A DNA stretch of 52,783 nucleotides, taken from NCBI GenBank assembly GCA_947378425.1, contig CANCJV010000029.1, positions 1-52,783 of the forward strand, in the 5' to 3' direction. The notes beneath the pieces are model-generated. The model was not told where the DNA came from. It made no database searches and was given only the letters and a program-made list of their open reading frames with translations. Made by a program: the position numbers and the translations under genes. The DNA comes from Synechococcaceae cyanobacterium (GTDB lineage: Bacteria > Cyanobacteriota > Cyanobacteriia > PCC-6307 > Cyanobiaceae). How positions within the stretch are numbered: position 1 is the first letter of the stretch; each line of letters opens with the position of its first letter. Shown here piece after piece: positions 9,362 to 17,761 of the stretch.

Positions 9362-10500
9362 ACGGAGGCCTTGGCGAAACCGAAATCGATCGGCGTGCCG
9401 GTCATCTGTTCGAGGTAACGGAAGAAGTGGTACACCGGTGCATCGTTGCTGGAGGCATAGCCGATCGGCAGTTCGCCTGGATCGAGAAAGCGCGCCTGGC
9501 TTTCGATGAAGGGCCGATCTTCCTCGCTGTTCTGAATCGATAGATCGCGCAGGCGGTTCAGAAACGGTGGAAACTCCAAGCCGCCCCAGGTGCGGCTGTC
9601 GATGTAGATGCAGCCGCGGGTCATGGTCGCCTTGGAGTCCTCCGGCACAAACAGCACGGCGATGTACAGCCCCTCGTCAAGCTTGTTGAGCCAGAGGTTC
9701 GGCGCTCCCCCCACCTTCCAGTAAGCCCGCAGGGAATCGCTGAATTGCTCATAGGTGACCAGCACCGAACGCTCCGCATCGTTGCGAACGACGTGCATGC
9801 CGCTGAGGGTTTCAGCGCCGAACCAGCTGCGCAGTCGATGCACCACCTGGGCGATGCCATGGACCTGAAAGCCATGGGTATGGTCGATGCCGCTGGAGAT
9901 CGTCAGCCCCCAGGGGCCACAGGGATAGCGGTACTCAAACAGCGGATGGCAGCGGAAACGGGCCGGATCGTTGAGCTGCTCGAACTCCTGCGGCAACCGG
10001 ATGGCCGCCCGCGCCGCCTCGACCTGCTCCGGCGCCAGGGCGAGCTGGCCGCGGTCGGCGAAGAGACTGCGGCTCAATGGCAGCCACAAAAACCCTCCCT
10101 CCTCCAGCAGCGGCAGGCTGAGCAGGGTCTGCGACTTGTCGCTCTCGCCATGCAGCGTGCGCACGCAGCGACCCTGCTGGTTGAACGTCTGGGAGTGGAA
10201 CGGACAGCGCACGGTGTCGCCCTCCACCAGGGGCGGCTCGGGCCCGGCGAAGAAGGAGACGAGTCGATGGGGGCAGCGATCGATGTGGGCCGAGGCGAGC
10301 CCATCGGCACCCCGCAGCAGCAGCAACGGCAGCCCGAAGGCCTGCAGCGCCTTCGCCTTCTCTCGTCCCAGTTCCACCGAGGCCAGCAACGGCCAGGCCA
10401 GCGGCAGGCGCGACAGCCAGGGGCGACTGAGATCAAGGCTGGCCGGGTCCCGCTGGCGCACTGACGGCTCTGGGGTTCCCTCAACTGGATCGTTGGTCAA
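9325..10500 (-). CDS. second Rieske-type iron-sulfur oxygenase
   Basis: This encodes 391 residues. The Rieske cluster ligands are CPH in IDRCPHRLVSFFAG and CPFH in VRCPFHSQTFNQQG. The catalytic iron motif reads SSGIDHTHGFQVHG, keeping Asp-x2-His-x4-His, but the usual Glu-Asn before it is replaced by Ser-Ser-Gly. The rest diverges from the upstream enzyme, and the C-terminal half has its own pattern (YIDSRTWGGLEFPPF). It belongs to the cyanobacterial Rieske oxygenases of unknown substrate. It converges on the first Rieske gene with a 37-base tail overlap, so transcription of each may affect the other. No dedicated reductase gene is nearby. Many cyanobacterial members are thought to use ferredoxin. 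Confidence 0.82.
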   Translation of the reverse strand: MTNDPVEGTPEPSVRQRDPASLDLSRPWLSRLPLAWPLLASVELGREKAKALQAFGLPLLLLRGADGLASAHIDRCPHRLVSFFAGPEPPLVEGDTVRCPFHSQTFNQQGRCVRTLHGESDKSQTLLSLPLLEEGGFLWLPLSRSLFADRGQLALAPEQVEAARAAIRLPQEFEQLNDPARFRCHPLFEYRYPCGPWGLTISSGIDHTHGFQVHGIAQVVHRLRSWFGAETLSGMHVVRNDAERSVLVTYEQFSDSLRAYWKVGGAPNLWLNKLDEGLYIAVLFVPEDSKATMTRGCIYIDSRTWGGLEFPPFLNRLRDLSIQNSEEDRPFIESQARFLDPGELPIGYASSNDAPVYHFFRYLEQMTGTPIDFGFAKASVQELVARNFWSS

Positions 10501-11001
10501 GGGCGACTCGAGCTGCTGTGGGGGGCCATCCTCCCGCCACGCCGAGCACCACCGCCAACGGCTGATCCGACGGCGCGGCGCTTCCAGCTGGTTGACCGAT
10601 GCGTTGGCCGTCGCCGGGCTTCGCAGCCGCCCCGACCTGGCACCTTCCCAGCTCCCCCAAGCCTCAACGCCCGACTGGATCAGCCAGATAGCTCCGCCGA
10701 TCGCGGATCCGTCGCAGCCAGCGCTTGGATCCCCTGGCGGGGGAACGGCAGGCCTGTGGCAGCACGCCCCGTCCCGGAGCGGACTGGGTGATCAAGACGC
10801 CCCAGGGAGGCCCCGCCTGACTGGCGGATCGAGCAAGGACGGCGCAGAGCGGCCTGCCGCCGCTGAACGATCCGGGCCCGGGCGCTTAACCCCGGCGACG
10901 AGGCCGGCTGGCGCGAATCAGGACCGCCGCGCCGCTGGCGGCGTAGCCCCTGGCCTGAATCCGGAATACTGAGTGAGCCTCTGCTCCGACGACATCTGGC
11001 C
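10501..11001. other. GC-rich intergenic region between divergent genes
   Basis: This 500-base gap separates the second Rieske gene (minus) from thiO (plus) and should hold both promoters. Open frames across it are Arg/Pro/Ser-rich and look like chance. No riboswitch or clear operator was seen. In particular no TPP-type motif was found before thiO. Confidence 0.5.
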
Positions 11002-12252
11002 ATGACGGCTGCCGCCTCCCCGCCATCGCAACCCGTGCTGATCCTGGGCGGCGGCCTGATGGGCCTGGCGGTGGCCCATCAGCTGGCTCGCCGCGGCCGC
11101 TCGGTGCTGGTGCTCAGCCGGCGCCGCAGTGAGGCCGCCGGCTTCGTGGCCGCCGGCATGCTCGCCCCCCATGCCGAGGGCCTCGGCGGCGCCCTGCTGG
11201 CCCTGGGGCAGGCCTCCCTGCAGCGGATTCCAGGCTGGGTGGCCGAGATTGAGGCCGACAGCGGCCTGGGCTGCGGCCTGCGGCCCTGCGGCATCGTCGT
11301 GCCCTTCGCCACGGCGGCCGAACGCGACGCCTACGCCACGGCGGCCTGGGGCATGGCCCTGGAGCGCGCCGACCTGGAGCGGGAGATTCCCGGCATCGGG
11401 CCGCCGTGGCGGGCGGGCCTGCTGTTCGAGCAGGACGGCCAGATCGACAACCGCCGCCGGCTGATGCGAGCCCTGGAACGGGCCTGCGTGCAGCGGGGCG
11501 TGCAGTTCGAGGAGGGCAGCGAGGTGCTGGAGCTGATCACCAGCCCCGGGGCCACCTCAGCAGCGCCTGCCCCCGCCTCGGCCGCCCGAAGTGCCGCCCC
11601 TGCCCAGGCCTCCAACCCAGCCGCGTGGCCCGATGGCGGGCCTGGCTCACTGCCTGCAGCGATCGCCGCGCCTGAACCAAGCTCCCCACCTCGGCTGGAG
11701 GCCGTGCGGCTGCGGCGCGCCGATGGCCGTGAGCTGGTCCTGGCCTGCTCGGCGGCGGTGCTGGCCGGCGGCGCCTGGAGCGCCCGCCTGTTGCCCCAGC
11801 TGCCGGTGGTGCCGGTGAAGGGCCAGATGCTGTCCCTGCAGGGGCCGATCGGCGCCCTGCCGCGGGTGGTGTTCGGCCCCGGCACCTACCTGGTGCCAAG
11901 GGAGGACGGGCTGCTGGTGGTGGGCGCCACCAGCGAAGCGGCGGCCGGATTCGGTGAGGGCCTCACCCCCTGCGGCCAGCGCCAGCTGGAGGAGGGCATC
12001 GCCGCCCTGCTGCCGGCGGCGAGCCAGTGGCCGCCGATGGAGCGCTGGTGGGGCTTTCGCCCCTGCACCCCCGACGAGGGGCCCCTGCTGGGGAGCGGCC
12101 CGATCGAGGGCCTGTGGCTGGCCACCGGCCATCACCGCAACGGCGTGCTGCTGGCGGCGCTGAGCGCCGACCTGGTGGCCCGGGGCCTCAGCGGCGAGTC
12201 GGACGCGGCGGATGCCGGGGCCCTGCAGGACTTCCGCTGGGATCGCTTCTGA
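11002..12252 (+). CDS. thiO: glycine oxidase ThiO (FAD-dependent)
   Basis: This is an FAD-dependent amine oxidase of the DAO family, 416 residues. The dinucleotide-binding motif VLILGGGLMGLAVAHQLA lies at the N terminus. AAGMLAPHAEG follows, and VVPVKGQMLSLQGP, GTYLVPREDGLLVVGAT and LATGHHRNGVLLA mark the C-terminal substrate/FAD lobe. ThiO oxidises glycine to iminoacetate for the thiazole ring of thiamine. An Ala/Pro/Ser-rich insert of about 45 residues at roughly 183-230 splits the middle of the protein and makes it longer than usual. No thiG is adjacent, so assignment as ThiO rather than another DAO family member rests on sequence alone. Confidence 0.85.
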   Translation: MTAAASPPSQPVLILGGGLMGLAVAHQLARRGRSVLVLSRRRSEAAGFVAAGMLAPHAEGLGGALLALGQASLQRIPGWVAEIEADSGLGCGLRPCGIVVPFATAAERDAYATAAWGMALERADLEREIPGIGPPWRAGLLFEQDGQIDNRRRLMRALERACVQRGVQFEEGSEVLELITSPGATSAAPAPASAARSAAPAQASNPAAWPDGGPGSLPAAIAAPEPSSPPRLEAVRLRRADGRELVLACSAAVLAGGAWSARLLPQLPVVPVKGQMLSLQGPIGALPRVVFGPGTYLVPREDGLLVVGATSEAAAGFGEGLTPCGQRQLEEGIAALLPAASQWPPMERWWGFRPCTPDEGPLLGSGPIEGLWLATGHHRNGVLLAALSADLVARGLSGESDAADAGALQDFRWDRF

Positions 12253-12487
12253 ACACTGGCTTCGGGACGAGCCGGATCACCCGCTGCGACCAGCCCGACC
12301 AGGGCGGTGCCAGCGACGGGTCTGGATTCCAGACGCACCGGCAGCAGCCACGGGACAGAACTGCGGCAGCCCGGGGCTGGTCGTCCAGACAGCGGCAGCC
12401 AAGCCGTTCCCGGCCGGACACCCTCAGCTCCGGGCCCTGAGGCCGGAGCGGCTGCCAGCGGCCGAGGGGTTCGGGTGCAGCCTGCGC

Positions 12488-12946
12488 TCAGCCCTCGACG
12501 CGCCAGACCTGATCGGCGGGGCTCCAGTCGCTGAGCTCGGCGGGGGTGAACCAGAGGCCGATCTCGAAGGCGGCGGTTTCGGGGGCGTCGGAGCCGTGGA
12601 TCACATTGCGGCCGATGTTGATCGCCAGATCGCCGCGGATCGTGCCGGGTTCGGCCTCGAGGGGCTTGGTGGCGCCGATCAACTTGCGGGCACTGGCGAT
12701 CACGCCGTCGCCTTCCCAGACCATCGCCACCACCGGGCCGGAGGTGATGAAGTCGACCAGGCCGGCGAAGAAGGGGCGCTCGCGGTGCACGCCGTAATGG
12801 CTTTCGGCCAGCTCGCGGCTGGGGGTGAGCTGCTTGAGGCCCACGAGCTTGAAGCCCTTGCGCTCGAAGCGACCGAGGATTTCACCAACCAGACCCCGCT
12901 GCACCCCGTCGGGCTTGATGGCGATGAAGGAGCGTTCGACGGCCAT
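12488..12946 (-). CDS. ndk: nucleoside diphosphate kinase
   Basis: Ndk balances nucleoside triphosphate pools by phosphate transfer through a phosphohistidine. The 152-residue length is standard. The N terminus [20 protein letters not shown], the active-site motif GRNVIHGSD (catalytic His) and TIRGDLA are all present. The frame is open further upstream, but the family N terminus fits the ATG at 12946. It converges on thiO, with 235 bases between their stops that hold nothing obvious. Confidence 0.97.
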   Translation of the reverse strand: MAVERSFIAIKPDGVQRGLVGEILGRFERKGFKLVGLKQLTPSRELAESHYGVHRERPFFAGLVDFITSGPVVAMVWEGDGVIASARKLIGATKPLEAEPGTIRGDLAINIGRNVIHGSDAPETAAFEIGLWFTPAELSDWSPADQVWRVEG

Positions 12947-13043
12947 GGATCCGGGGCAAGGAGGTAGAGGGCCATCGTCCGCGCTGGGGTAGCCGCTTGG
13001 CAAGCGAGGCTCCCAGGCACGGGAGCAGCCGCGGCCATGGCGC

Positions 13044-13430
13044 TCAGGCCGGCCGCGATGGGGTGGGGAAGCCCAACGCCGGCGGCTGACCAGCCAGCGC
13101 CACCCAGACCATCCCCGCCTGGAGCAGGGCCGCGATCGTCGGCTCCAGGGCAGGGGCAGGGGCTGGCGGAGCCATGGGGACCGGCGAGGGCGGCACCAGA
13201 GCCACCCGAGAGCAGGGCCCAGGCTGAGGACGGAATCCCGCCAGCAGCAACACGAAGACCTGCTCCATCAGCAGCAGTTCCTGGCTGTACGGGCGCTCGC
13301 CACTGAGCTGGCGGATTTCGGCGCCCAGACTGAGCAGCACGGCTTCGGGGCTGTCCTCCTGGCGGTGAGAAAGCTCCAGGGCAGAGCGCCGCAGCGAATG
13401 GCCGAGCCGGCATCTCGGGCTGGTGGCCAT
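13044..13430 (-). CDS. hypothetical protein, helical N-terminal half
   Basis: This encodes about 128 residues and no family was recognised. The first ~75 residues are helical and mixed-charge ([19 protein letters not shown], then [16 protein letters not shown]). The rest is Pro/Ala-rich with a second hydrophobic helix ([17 protein letters not shown]). It lies about 100 bases upstream of ndk on the same strand and may share its promoter. The frame is open to 13529. The ATG at 13430 is preferred because the upstream sequence drops in GC and looks non-coding. Whether it is a real gene is moderately uncertain. Confidence 0.45.
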   Translation of the reverse strand: MATSPRCRLGHSLRRSALELSHRQEDSPEAVLLSLGAEIRQLSGERPYSQELLLMEQVFVLLLAGFRPQPGPCSRVALVPPSPVPMAPPAPAPALEPTIAALLQAGMVWVALAGQPPALGFPTPSRPA

Positions 13431-13816
13431 GGTTCGAATCGTTCCCAGGTCTGAACCTCGTTTCCTCAGGCACGATCGCCGGTGAAAGGGGTTGACTGCG
13501 AGTTCATTCCAGATATCCTCACAATCCACTGAGCGGAGATCGGCTCAGAAACCCTCAGTCGGGGAGGGTTGGCAGAGGGGTGAAACCAGCCCACACCAGC
13601 CGCCGCCCCAAGACGGCGGATCCGGCTGCCAGCCATGGGGCCAAGACCGCAGAAGCGACGGCACCGGCCCGGGGTCCCAGGAGACAGGCCACGGGACAGA
13701 CCCCGGAAGCAACGCAGGCAATGCCCGGGGCCAAGACCCACTGAGGCCAGCGGCGCTGTGCTGGGCGCCGAGGTGGCAGAGCCGCTCAGCCGACTGCCAT
13801 CAAGCCTTGGCGCGAT
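13431..13816. other. intergenic sequence, no gene seen
   Basis: Open frames here give Gly/Arg/Pro-rich peptides without motifs. The stretch marks the left edge of the accessory region and contains no repeat or RNA that I can support. Confidence 0.4.
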
Positions 13817-14053
13817 TCACAAACGCATGGCCGGATTGGCGAGCAGCAGAAATCCGGCTCCAGATGAAGGGGCAACAAGTACGCCGGGCAGGAGATAGAG
13901 CGGCGAAAGCTCCCGGTGGTGAGCCACAAACACACCGCCGAGATTGACGACGACAACGCTGGTCAGCACAGCAACAAAAGCCAGGCCAACCCAGGCAGAA
14001 TGCTTGACGATTCCATCAGCAGTCTCTACTTTTTCCTCTTGATTGCCTTGCAA
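13817..14053 (-). CDS. possible small membrane protein (decaying region)
   Basis: This is an open frame of 78 residues from a TTG at 14053. After a charged start (NQEEKVETADGIVKHSAW) come two hydrophobic segments (GLAFVAVLTSVVVVNLGGVF and LLPGVLVAPSSGAGFLLL), so the product would span the membrane once or twice. The family was not recognised. Just upstream on the same strand a 38-codon frame ends at 14026-14028 with GVINVGTKCDDCKAIKRKK, and overlaps this one out of frame. These frames may be pieces of one broken gene, or small genes in tandem. Confidence 0.35.
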   Translation of the reverse strand: MQGNQEEKVETADGIVKHSAWVGLAFVAVLTSVVVVNLGGVFVAHHRELSPLYLLPGVLVAPSSGAGFLLLANPAMRL

Positions 14054-14142
14054 TCATCGCACTTCGTGCCAACATTAATCACGCCAAAAATGAGGGAAGC
14101 AATCGCACCTGACAAGGATGAAAGCGCGAATGCTCCCTGCTC

Positions 14143-14409
14143 TTAATACAAGGGATTCACGAACACATCGAAAGGCTGGCTGGTCAAGGCAAGCAGACCT
14201 ACCGCCAAAGCCGTGATGGCCAAGGCCGGATCAAACCACAGAGAGGGATTGGCTGAAGCGGCCCAGCGATAGCCGCTGAGAAAATTGCAAGCAGCTACAG
14301 AGGCCAGGCTCAATAGAAAAGCCTCGGCCTCTGGCTTGTAGCCGGCATTGATTGGACAACCAGGCAACACCACAATCACAACAACCAACACCAAAGCCGT
14401 GGCCACCAC
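14143..14409 (-). CDS. possible small polytopic membrane protein
   Basis: This is an open frame of 88 residues from a GTG at 14409, with three hydrophobic stretches (ALVLVVVIVVLPGC, FLLSLASVAACNFLSG, LAITALAVGLLAL). A stop precedes it in frame. After its own TAA at 14143-14145 the same frame continues for 38 codons with another hydrophobic stretch and a CDDC motif. It could therefore be a longer membrane protein gene broken by a stop codon. The family was not recognised. Base composition is lower in GC than in the flanking housekeeping genes. Confidence 0.35.
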   Translation of the reverse strand: MVATALVLVVVIVVLPGCPINAGYKPEAEAFLLSLASVAACNFLSGYRWAASANPSLWFDPALAITALAVGLLALTSQPFDVFVNPLY

Positions 14410-14872
14410 AACGGCTATCCCGCTGGTAAAGATGCGCCCCTAAATTCTGCGCAGCCAACCTGCCCTTGAAGCTCACAAAGACCACGATGCCAGCCACAGG
14501 CGCCAGCCGGCCAGCCCGGACATGGAGATGGGCGATCTGGTCTGGACGCAGGAGTGAATCTCAGCAGCGCCCAACTCAGAACGGTGGACTTCGATGTCGT
14601 GCCTCAGGGAAGACACCGGACCTGTCGTCGAGGCCAGGAAAGGCACGGACGATCCACATCATGCGCTTCAATTTTCCCAGCTTGGTGCGCCCGCAACAGC
14701 CGCCCGCTGCATCCCCTCCTCCTCATGGGGAGGCATGAATCCCTGACGGATCTCCTGTCGTTCACCTGAACGCCCCCCTGCAAGCCAAGGGCAAAGCCGG
14801 TGATCAACGCGCCGCCGCAGCGCCAGACCGGCGCCGGTGCCGAGCCTCGACCGGCCTCCGTGCACAACCGCC
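14410..14872. other. no convincing gene
   Basis: Frames here on both strands are short and Arg/Pro/Ser-rich. A piece of a membrane-like frame (MAGIVVFVSFKG) at about 14497 on the minus strand precedes the 14143-14409 ORF in another frame. It may be a remnant of the same gene. Confidence 0.35.
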
Positions 14873-15720
14873 TCAATCGCCAGCCGGCTCCCCCTGCTGA
14901 CCGGCGAGGGCCTCGAAGTAAGCGGCATCGGCGCCGCAGTGGCCCCGATTCCTCCCACCTTCGCCAGCGACCAGGGGGCTATCGGGCCAGACCTGGCACT
15001 CCTTCAGGGGCTCAGCCATCGCCTCCTCCGCGGCAGCCATCTCAGCCGCAAGCTCCAGCTCATGGACATGTTGTTGTTCCAGCTGCCAGTGTTTTTCGTC
15101 CTGCCGCGCCAGCCGCTCCTGCTGCCAGAGCAGACCCGCCTCCAGCACCCCCTCCAGCGCTTGCTCCCATTCCGCCCGCTGCGAGAGCTCACGGCCCTGG
15201 CGCTGGGCCGCCGCGGCGAAGCCCAGGGCCAGGCCAAGCGAGAGCAGCACCACCCGCAGGCTCTCCTTGCCCAGGGCAACCAATCTGGCAGGATTCAACC
15301 CTTGGCCCGTGGCCGTGCCAGGCGCCGCCGTGGCTCTGGCCCTCTGTTCGGCGGCCTGCAGCTGGGCGAGCAGACCGGATTTAATCGCCGCCAGGCTCTG
15401 ACGCAGATCCTCGGGGCCCAGGGCTGGGGCCTGGATCGCCGCCAGATTGGCCTGCAGGGCGGCGACGCCGCCGGCGCTGGTGACGGCCTGGCGGAACTGG
15501 GCGATGCGTTGCAGCTCCTGGCGGGTGCCCCGCGATTCGACGGCACCGGCCCAATCGAGGGCCCGCCAGGCCGCCAGACCCTGCAACGGGATCAGCAGCA
15601 GAAAAGCGAAGGCCACCCAGCAGCACAGGCCCCCACCAGCTGGCGGAGCACCAGCAGAAGGCGCTCCAGTTCAAGCCGCAGCTGGCCGATCCGGGCCAGG
15701 TGGGACTTGCCGCAGGCCAT
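14873..15720 (-). pseudogene. HpsJ-like membrane protein gene with a one-base frameshift
   Basis: The 3' 247 codons encode an HpsJ-like cyanobacterial protein: a hydrophobic helix (AFAFLLLIPLQGLAAWRA), a helical soluble region, a second membrane helix (SLRVVLLSLGLALGFAA) and a charged coiled tail. In another frame the sequence begins at ATG 15720 with MACGKSHLARIGQLRLELER. That frame ends early in a TGA. The two frames would join if the run of five G (minus strand; plus 15633-15637) had six, giving QLVGGLCCWVAFAF. The ATG overlaps the stop of the nucleotidyltransferase gene as TGATG. Options are a true frameshift mutation, slippage at the G run, or a sequencing error. HpsJ proteins are linked by name to hormogonium polysaccharide secretion. 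The role in unicellular strains is unknown. Confidence 0.6.
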
Positions 15721-16076
15721 CAGGGGCTGCCCTGGATCAGCTCGCCCCGGCGATAGAGAACCTGCCCGACACGTTCGATGTGCTCCAGCAGGGGTGGGTG
15801 GCTGAGATCGGAGCAGCTGGAGAGATCGATCATCCAGGGCAGCAGCAGATCATCCAGCTCGGCCTCGATGCAGGCCAGGGTGCTGGCGCCCAGGTCCGGG
15901 CCGACCAGGGTGAGGTCGATGTCGGAGCCGGGGCGGTGGCGGCCCATGGCGCGCGATCCGTAGAGCACCGCCCTCTCCACCTGGGGATGACGGGCCAGCA
16001 CCCGCTGGATCGCGGCGATGGCCTGCTCAGGCAGGCCGAAGTGCTGGGGGCTGAGCGTGGTGGTCGCTGTCGTCAT
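15720..16076 (-). CDS. MNT-type minimal nucleotidyltransferase antitoxin
   Basis: This 118-residue protein carries the nucleotidyltransferase signature GSRAMG followed by SDIDLTLVG. The Gly-Ser and the two Asp bind Mg-ATP and are intact. In HEPN/MNT systems this protein neutralises the HEPN toxin, in studied cases by adding AMP units to it. The start overlaps the HEPN stop as ATGA (16073-16076). The stop overlaps the start of the HpsJ-like gene as TGATG, so all three look translationally coupled. Confidence 0.87.
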   Translation of the reverse strand: MTTATTTLSPQHFGLPEQAIAAIQRVLARHPQVERAVLYGSRAMGRHRPGSDIDLTLVGPDLGASTLACIEAELDDLLLPWMIDLSSCSDLSHPPLLEHIERVGQVLYRRGELIQGSP

Positions 16077-16495
16077 CGCGAGACGTCAGCAAGGGCCGCA
16101 AACCGGTCTCTCAACGCCAAGAAGGCCGGGAAGAAGGCTTCGATCACAGCCCGGGCGATGGCGCGGGCCTGGTCGAGGTTGTAGGTGTGAGACGACTGAT
16201 TGCGGGAGCGGATCATCTCCATCCAGGTTTCACCATCGGCAATCAGATTGTTCTGAAAGGCCAGGCGGGTGGCGTCGCGCGATCCCACGATGGCCGCGAT
16301 GCCCTGATGCTGGAGGTAGTCCTTCAGCAGATTCCAGGCGAGTTCATGGGTGAATTCGAAGCCCTGAATCAATCCCTGCTCCTCCAACTCATTCAGCTCC
16401 CGCAGCTGGGCCTGCCGCACACCGCGCTCGAGCACTAACAGGGCTCGCTGGAAGTTATCGAAACGTTGAAGCCAGCGAAGATCGGCTGTGGTCAT
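16073..16495 (-). CDS. HEPN / HI0074-family nucleotidyltransferase-partner protein (likely toxin)
   Basis: This is an all-helical protein of 140 residues. FDNFQRALLVLERGV, FTHELAWNLLKDYLQ and GSRDATRLAFQNNLI match the HI0074 'nucleotidyltransferase substrate-binding' family, a branch of HEPN. The RNase-like motif R-x4-H is present as RNQSSH near residues 98-103, so it may be a catalytically competent HEPN toxin. It is the first gene of the coupled HEPN-MNT pair. Older annotation calls such pairs nucleotidyltransferase systems of unknown role. Confidence 0.85.
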   Translation of the reverse strand: MTTADLRWLQRFDNFQRALLVLERGVRQAQLRELNELEEQGLIQGFEFTHELAWNLLKDYLQHQGIAAIVGSRDATRLAFQNNLIADGETWMEMIRSRNQSSHTYNLDQARAIARAVIEAFFPAFLALRDRFAALADVSR

Positions 16496-16579
16496 GGGTC
16501 GCGTTCATCAGCGTCGCCGGCGCCGTGGCGGAATTGATTCTCCCATGGCGCCATGGCAAGGGCTTTGGCACTCATGGCA

Positions 16580-16642
16580 ACACCTCCAGCTGCAGGAGTT
16601 GGGCAGCCTGGTTGAGGCGACGGTCCTCGCTGGCGAAGGTGA
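16580..16642 (-). repeat. vapC-tail direct repeat, copy A
   Basis: Visibly similar in DNA to 19942-20003, sharing for example GCCTGGTTGAGGCGACGGTC and GCTGGCGAAGGT. Both encode the last residues of a PIN toxin (RRLNQAA) on the minus strand. They are most simply explained as two decayed copies of one gene family. Confidence 0.7.
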
Positions 16643-16995
16643 CCTGCACGGCCCTGCAGAGACGTGCACTTCAGACGATGCCGAAGGATGACCAGGACGT
16701 GATCAGGTGTTGCCGGGCCAGCTCGCGATCGTCGCTGCTGAGCGGGTCTTCCCTCTGGCGGCGGGCCAGGCCTGCCATCGCTTCAGCCCAGGTGATCCGC
16801 CAGACCGCGAGGGCTTCGGCGCGGGACATGACCTCTCGCATCGGATCGGACTGGGGCTCAACGATGAGCCACTGGATCAGGGCACTGATCTCGCAGAACC
16901 GGAACACCAGATCAACCGCGAGCTTCGAACACCATGGCACTGATGCTTTTCCTTCACCGCGCAACTTGACTGGCGGTGGGAACACGGGCTTCTGA

Positions 16996-17225
16996 CCATT
17001 CCAGCTGACGATGCCGGCAACGATCGCCTTCTGCAGCGGATGGGTGGAGGCGGAATCCGGTTGCATCACGGCCGTGATGCGGTCGATCGACCGGCGATGG
17101 GAGGTGACCTCCTGCACCTCTCCGGCCTGGACGCGGGCCAGCGACTGCCAGAGATGGGTCTTGAGATCCCGCACAGACACCTGGCTTGCGACCAGATCAG
17201 CCTGGTTTTCGCTGATTTTGTGGCC
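16996..17225 (-). repeat. vapB direct repeat, copy A
   Basis: About 230 bases aligned by eye with 21453-21683. Shared blocks include CCAGCTGACGATGCCGGCA, GCATCACGGCCGTGATGCGG, GACACCTGGCTTGCGACC and CTGATTTTGTGGCC. It encodes the VapB-like antitoxin of copy 1 and some upstream sequence. Confidence 0.75.
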
Positions 17226-17374
17226 TCGCTAGCTGCCACCAGCGGGAAGGCGACACTGTGGCGCAGCTGCTTGAGAAGCACGTCCGCCGCGCCTGGTCAG
17301 TCCTGGAGTCGAGCTGGCTGAACCAGGGCAGCCAGACCGCATTGCCGGCCCGAAGCCAGGCGCTGACCCAGCAG

Positions 17375-17761
17375 CTACGGCACCAACCCCAGGATCTGCC
17401 CCACGATCTCCAGCACCTGCTCCAACGTGTCGGCCTCGAGCCGACCCAGGGGATGGGGGCGGGCGCCGCGGGCTTTCCAGTCGAACGACTTGAGCTGATG
17501 ACAGAGCACAAAGCTGTGCGCATCGGGCCTCTCGGGGATCGGTCCCAGATCGACCGCCAGGCTGGAGCCGCGGTTGTAGGCGGCTGACGTCATCGCGCAG
17601 CCCACAACCAGACCCACCGTCCTGTGGAAACCGGCGGTGGAAAGCACCACGAAGGGATGGTGATCCTTCATTTCCCTGCCGGCCTGGGGGTTGTGGTCGA
17701 TCCAGATCACATCGCCCCGATCCGGTACCCAGGCGACCACCCCGGAGGGTTTCGGTGTCAT
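17375..17761 (-). CDS. mazF: MazF/PemK-family mRNA interferase toxin
   Basis: This 128-residue protein starts with VPDRGDVIWIDHNPQAGREM, the PemK/MazF strand with the RGD(V/I) turn. HPFVVLSTAGFHRTVGLVVG and the region around HSFVLCHQLKSFDW follow, as in ChpB/MazF proteins. The family cleaves mRNA at short sequences as a dimer. It overlaps its antitoxin gene by four bases (ATGA at 17758-17761). Both genes are intact, unlike most toxin-antitoxin genes around them. Confidence 0.88.
   Translation of the reverse strand: MTPKPSGVVAWVPDRGDVIWIDHNPQAGREMKDHHPFVVLSTAGFHRTVGLVVGCAMTSAAYNRGSSLAVDLGPIPERPDAHSFVLCHQLKSFDWKARGARPHPLGRLEADTLEQVLEIVGQILGLVP

Larger units (their letters stand above)
16572..17225 (-). 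pseudogene. broken VapB-VapC toxin-antitoxin remnant (copy 1)
   Basis: On the minus strand, 17225-17000 encodes a Phd/VapB-like antitoxin (SVRDLKTHLWQSLARVQAGE, then HRRSIDRITAVM). The ATG seen at this point in the second copy (21661) is lost here, so only a GTG inside the gene remains. The frame then runs without a stop into a PIN-toxin body (ISALIQWLIVEPQSDPMREV, AVWRITWAEAMAGLARRQRE). The expected catalytic Asp is replaced by Glu-Ile (CEISAL), and the frame ends at 16671. The VapC C terminus reappears after a gap, in another frame, at about 16640-16575 (TFASEDRRLNQAAQLLQLEV). About 25-30 internal residues are therefore missing. The product is unlikely to be functional. Confidence 0.75.

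Noticed and set aside
10680..11003. 107-codon frame in the Rieske/thiO gap
   Set aside because: Arg/Gly/Ser-rich, with no motifs, and it covers the presumed thiO promoter.
13431..13440. GGTTCGAATC, resembling a tRNA T-loop
   Set aside because: The flanks form no T-arm stem, and no acceptor or anticodon arms can be drawn.
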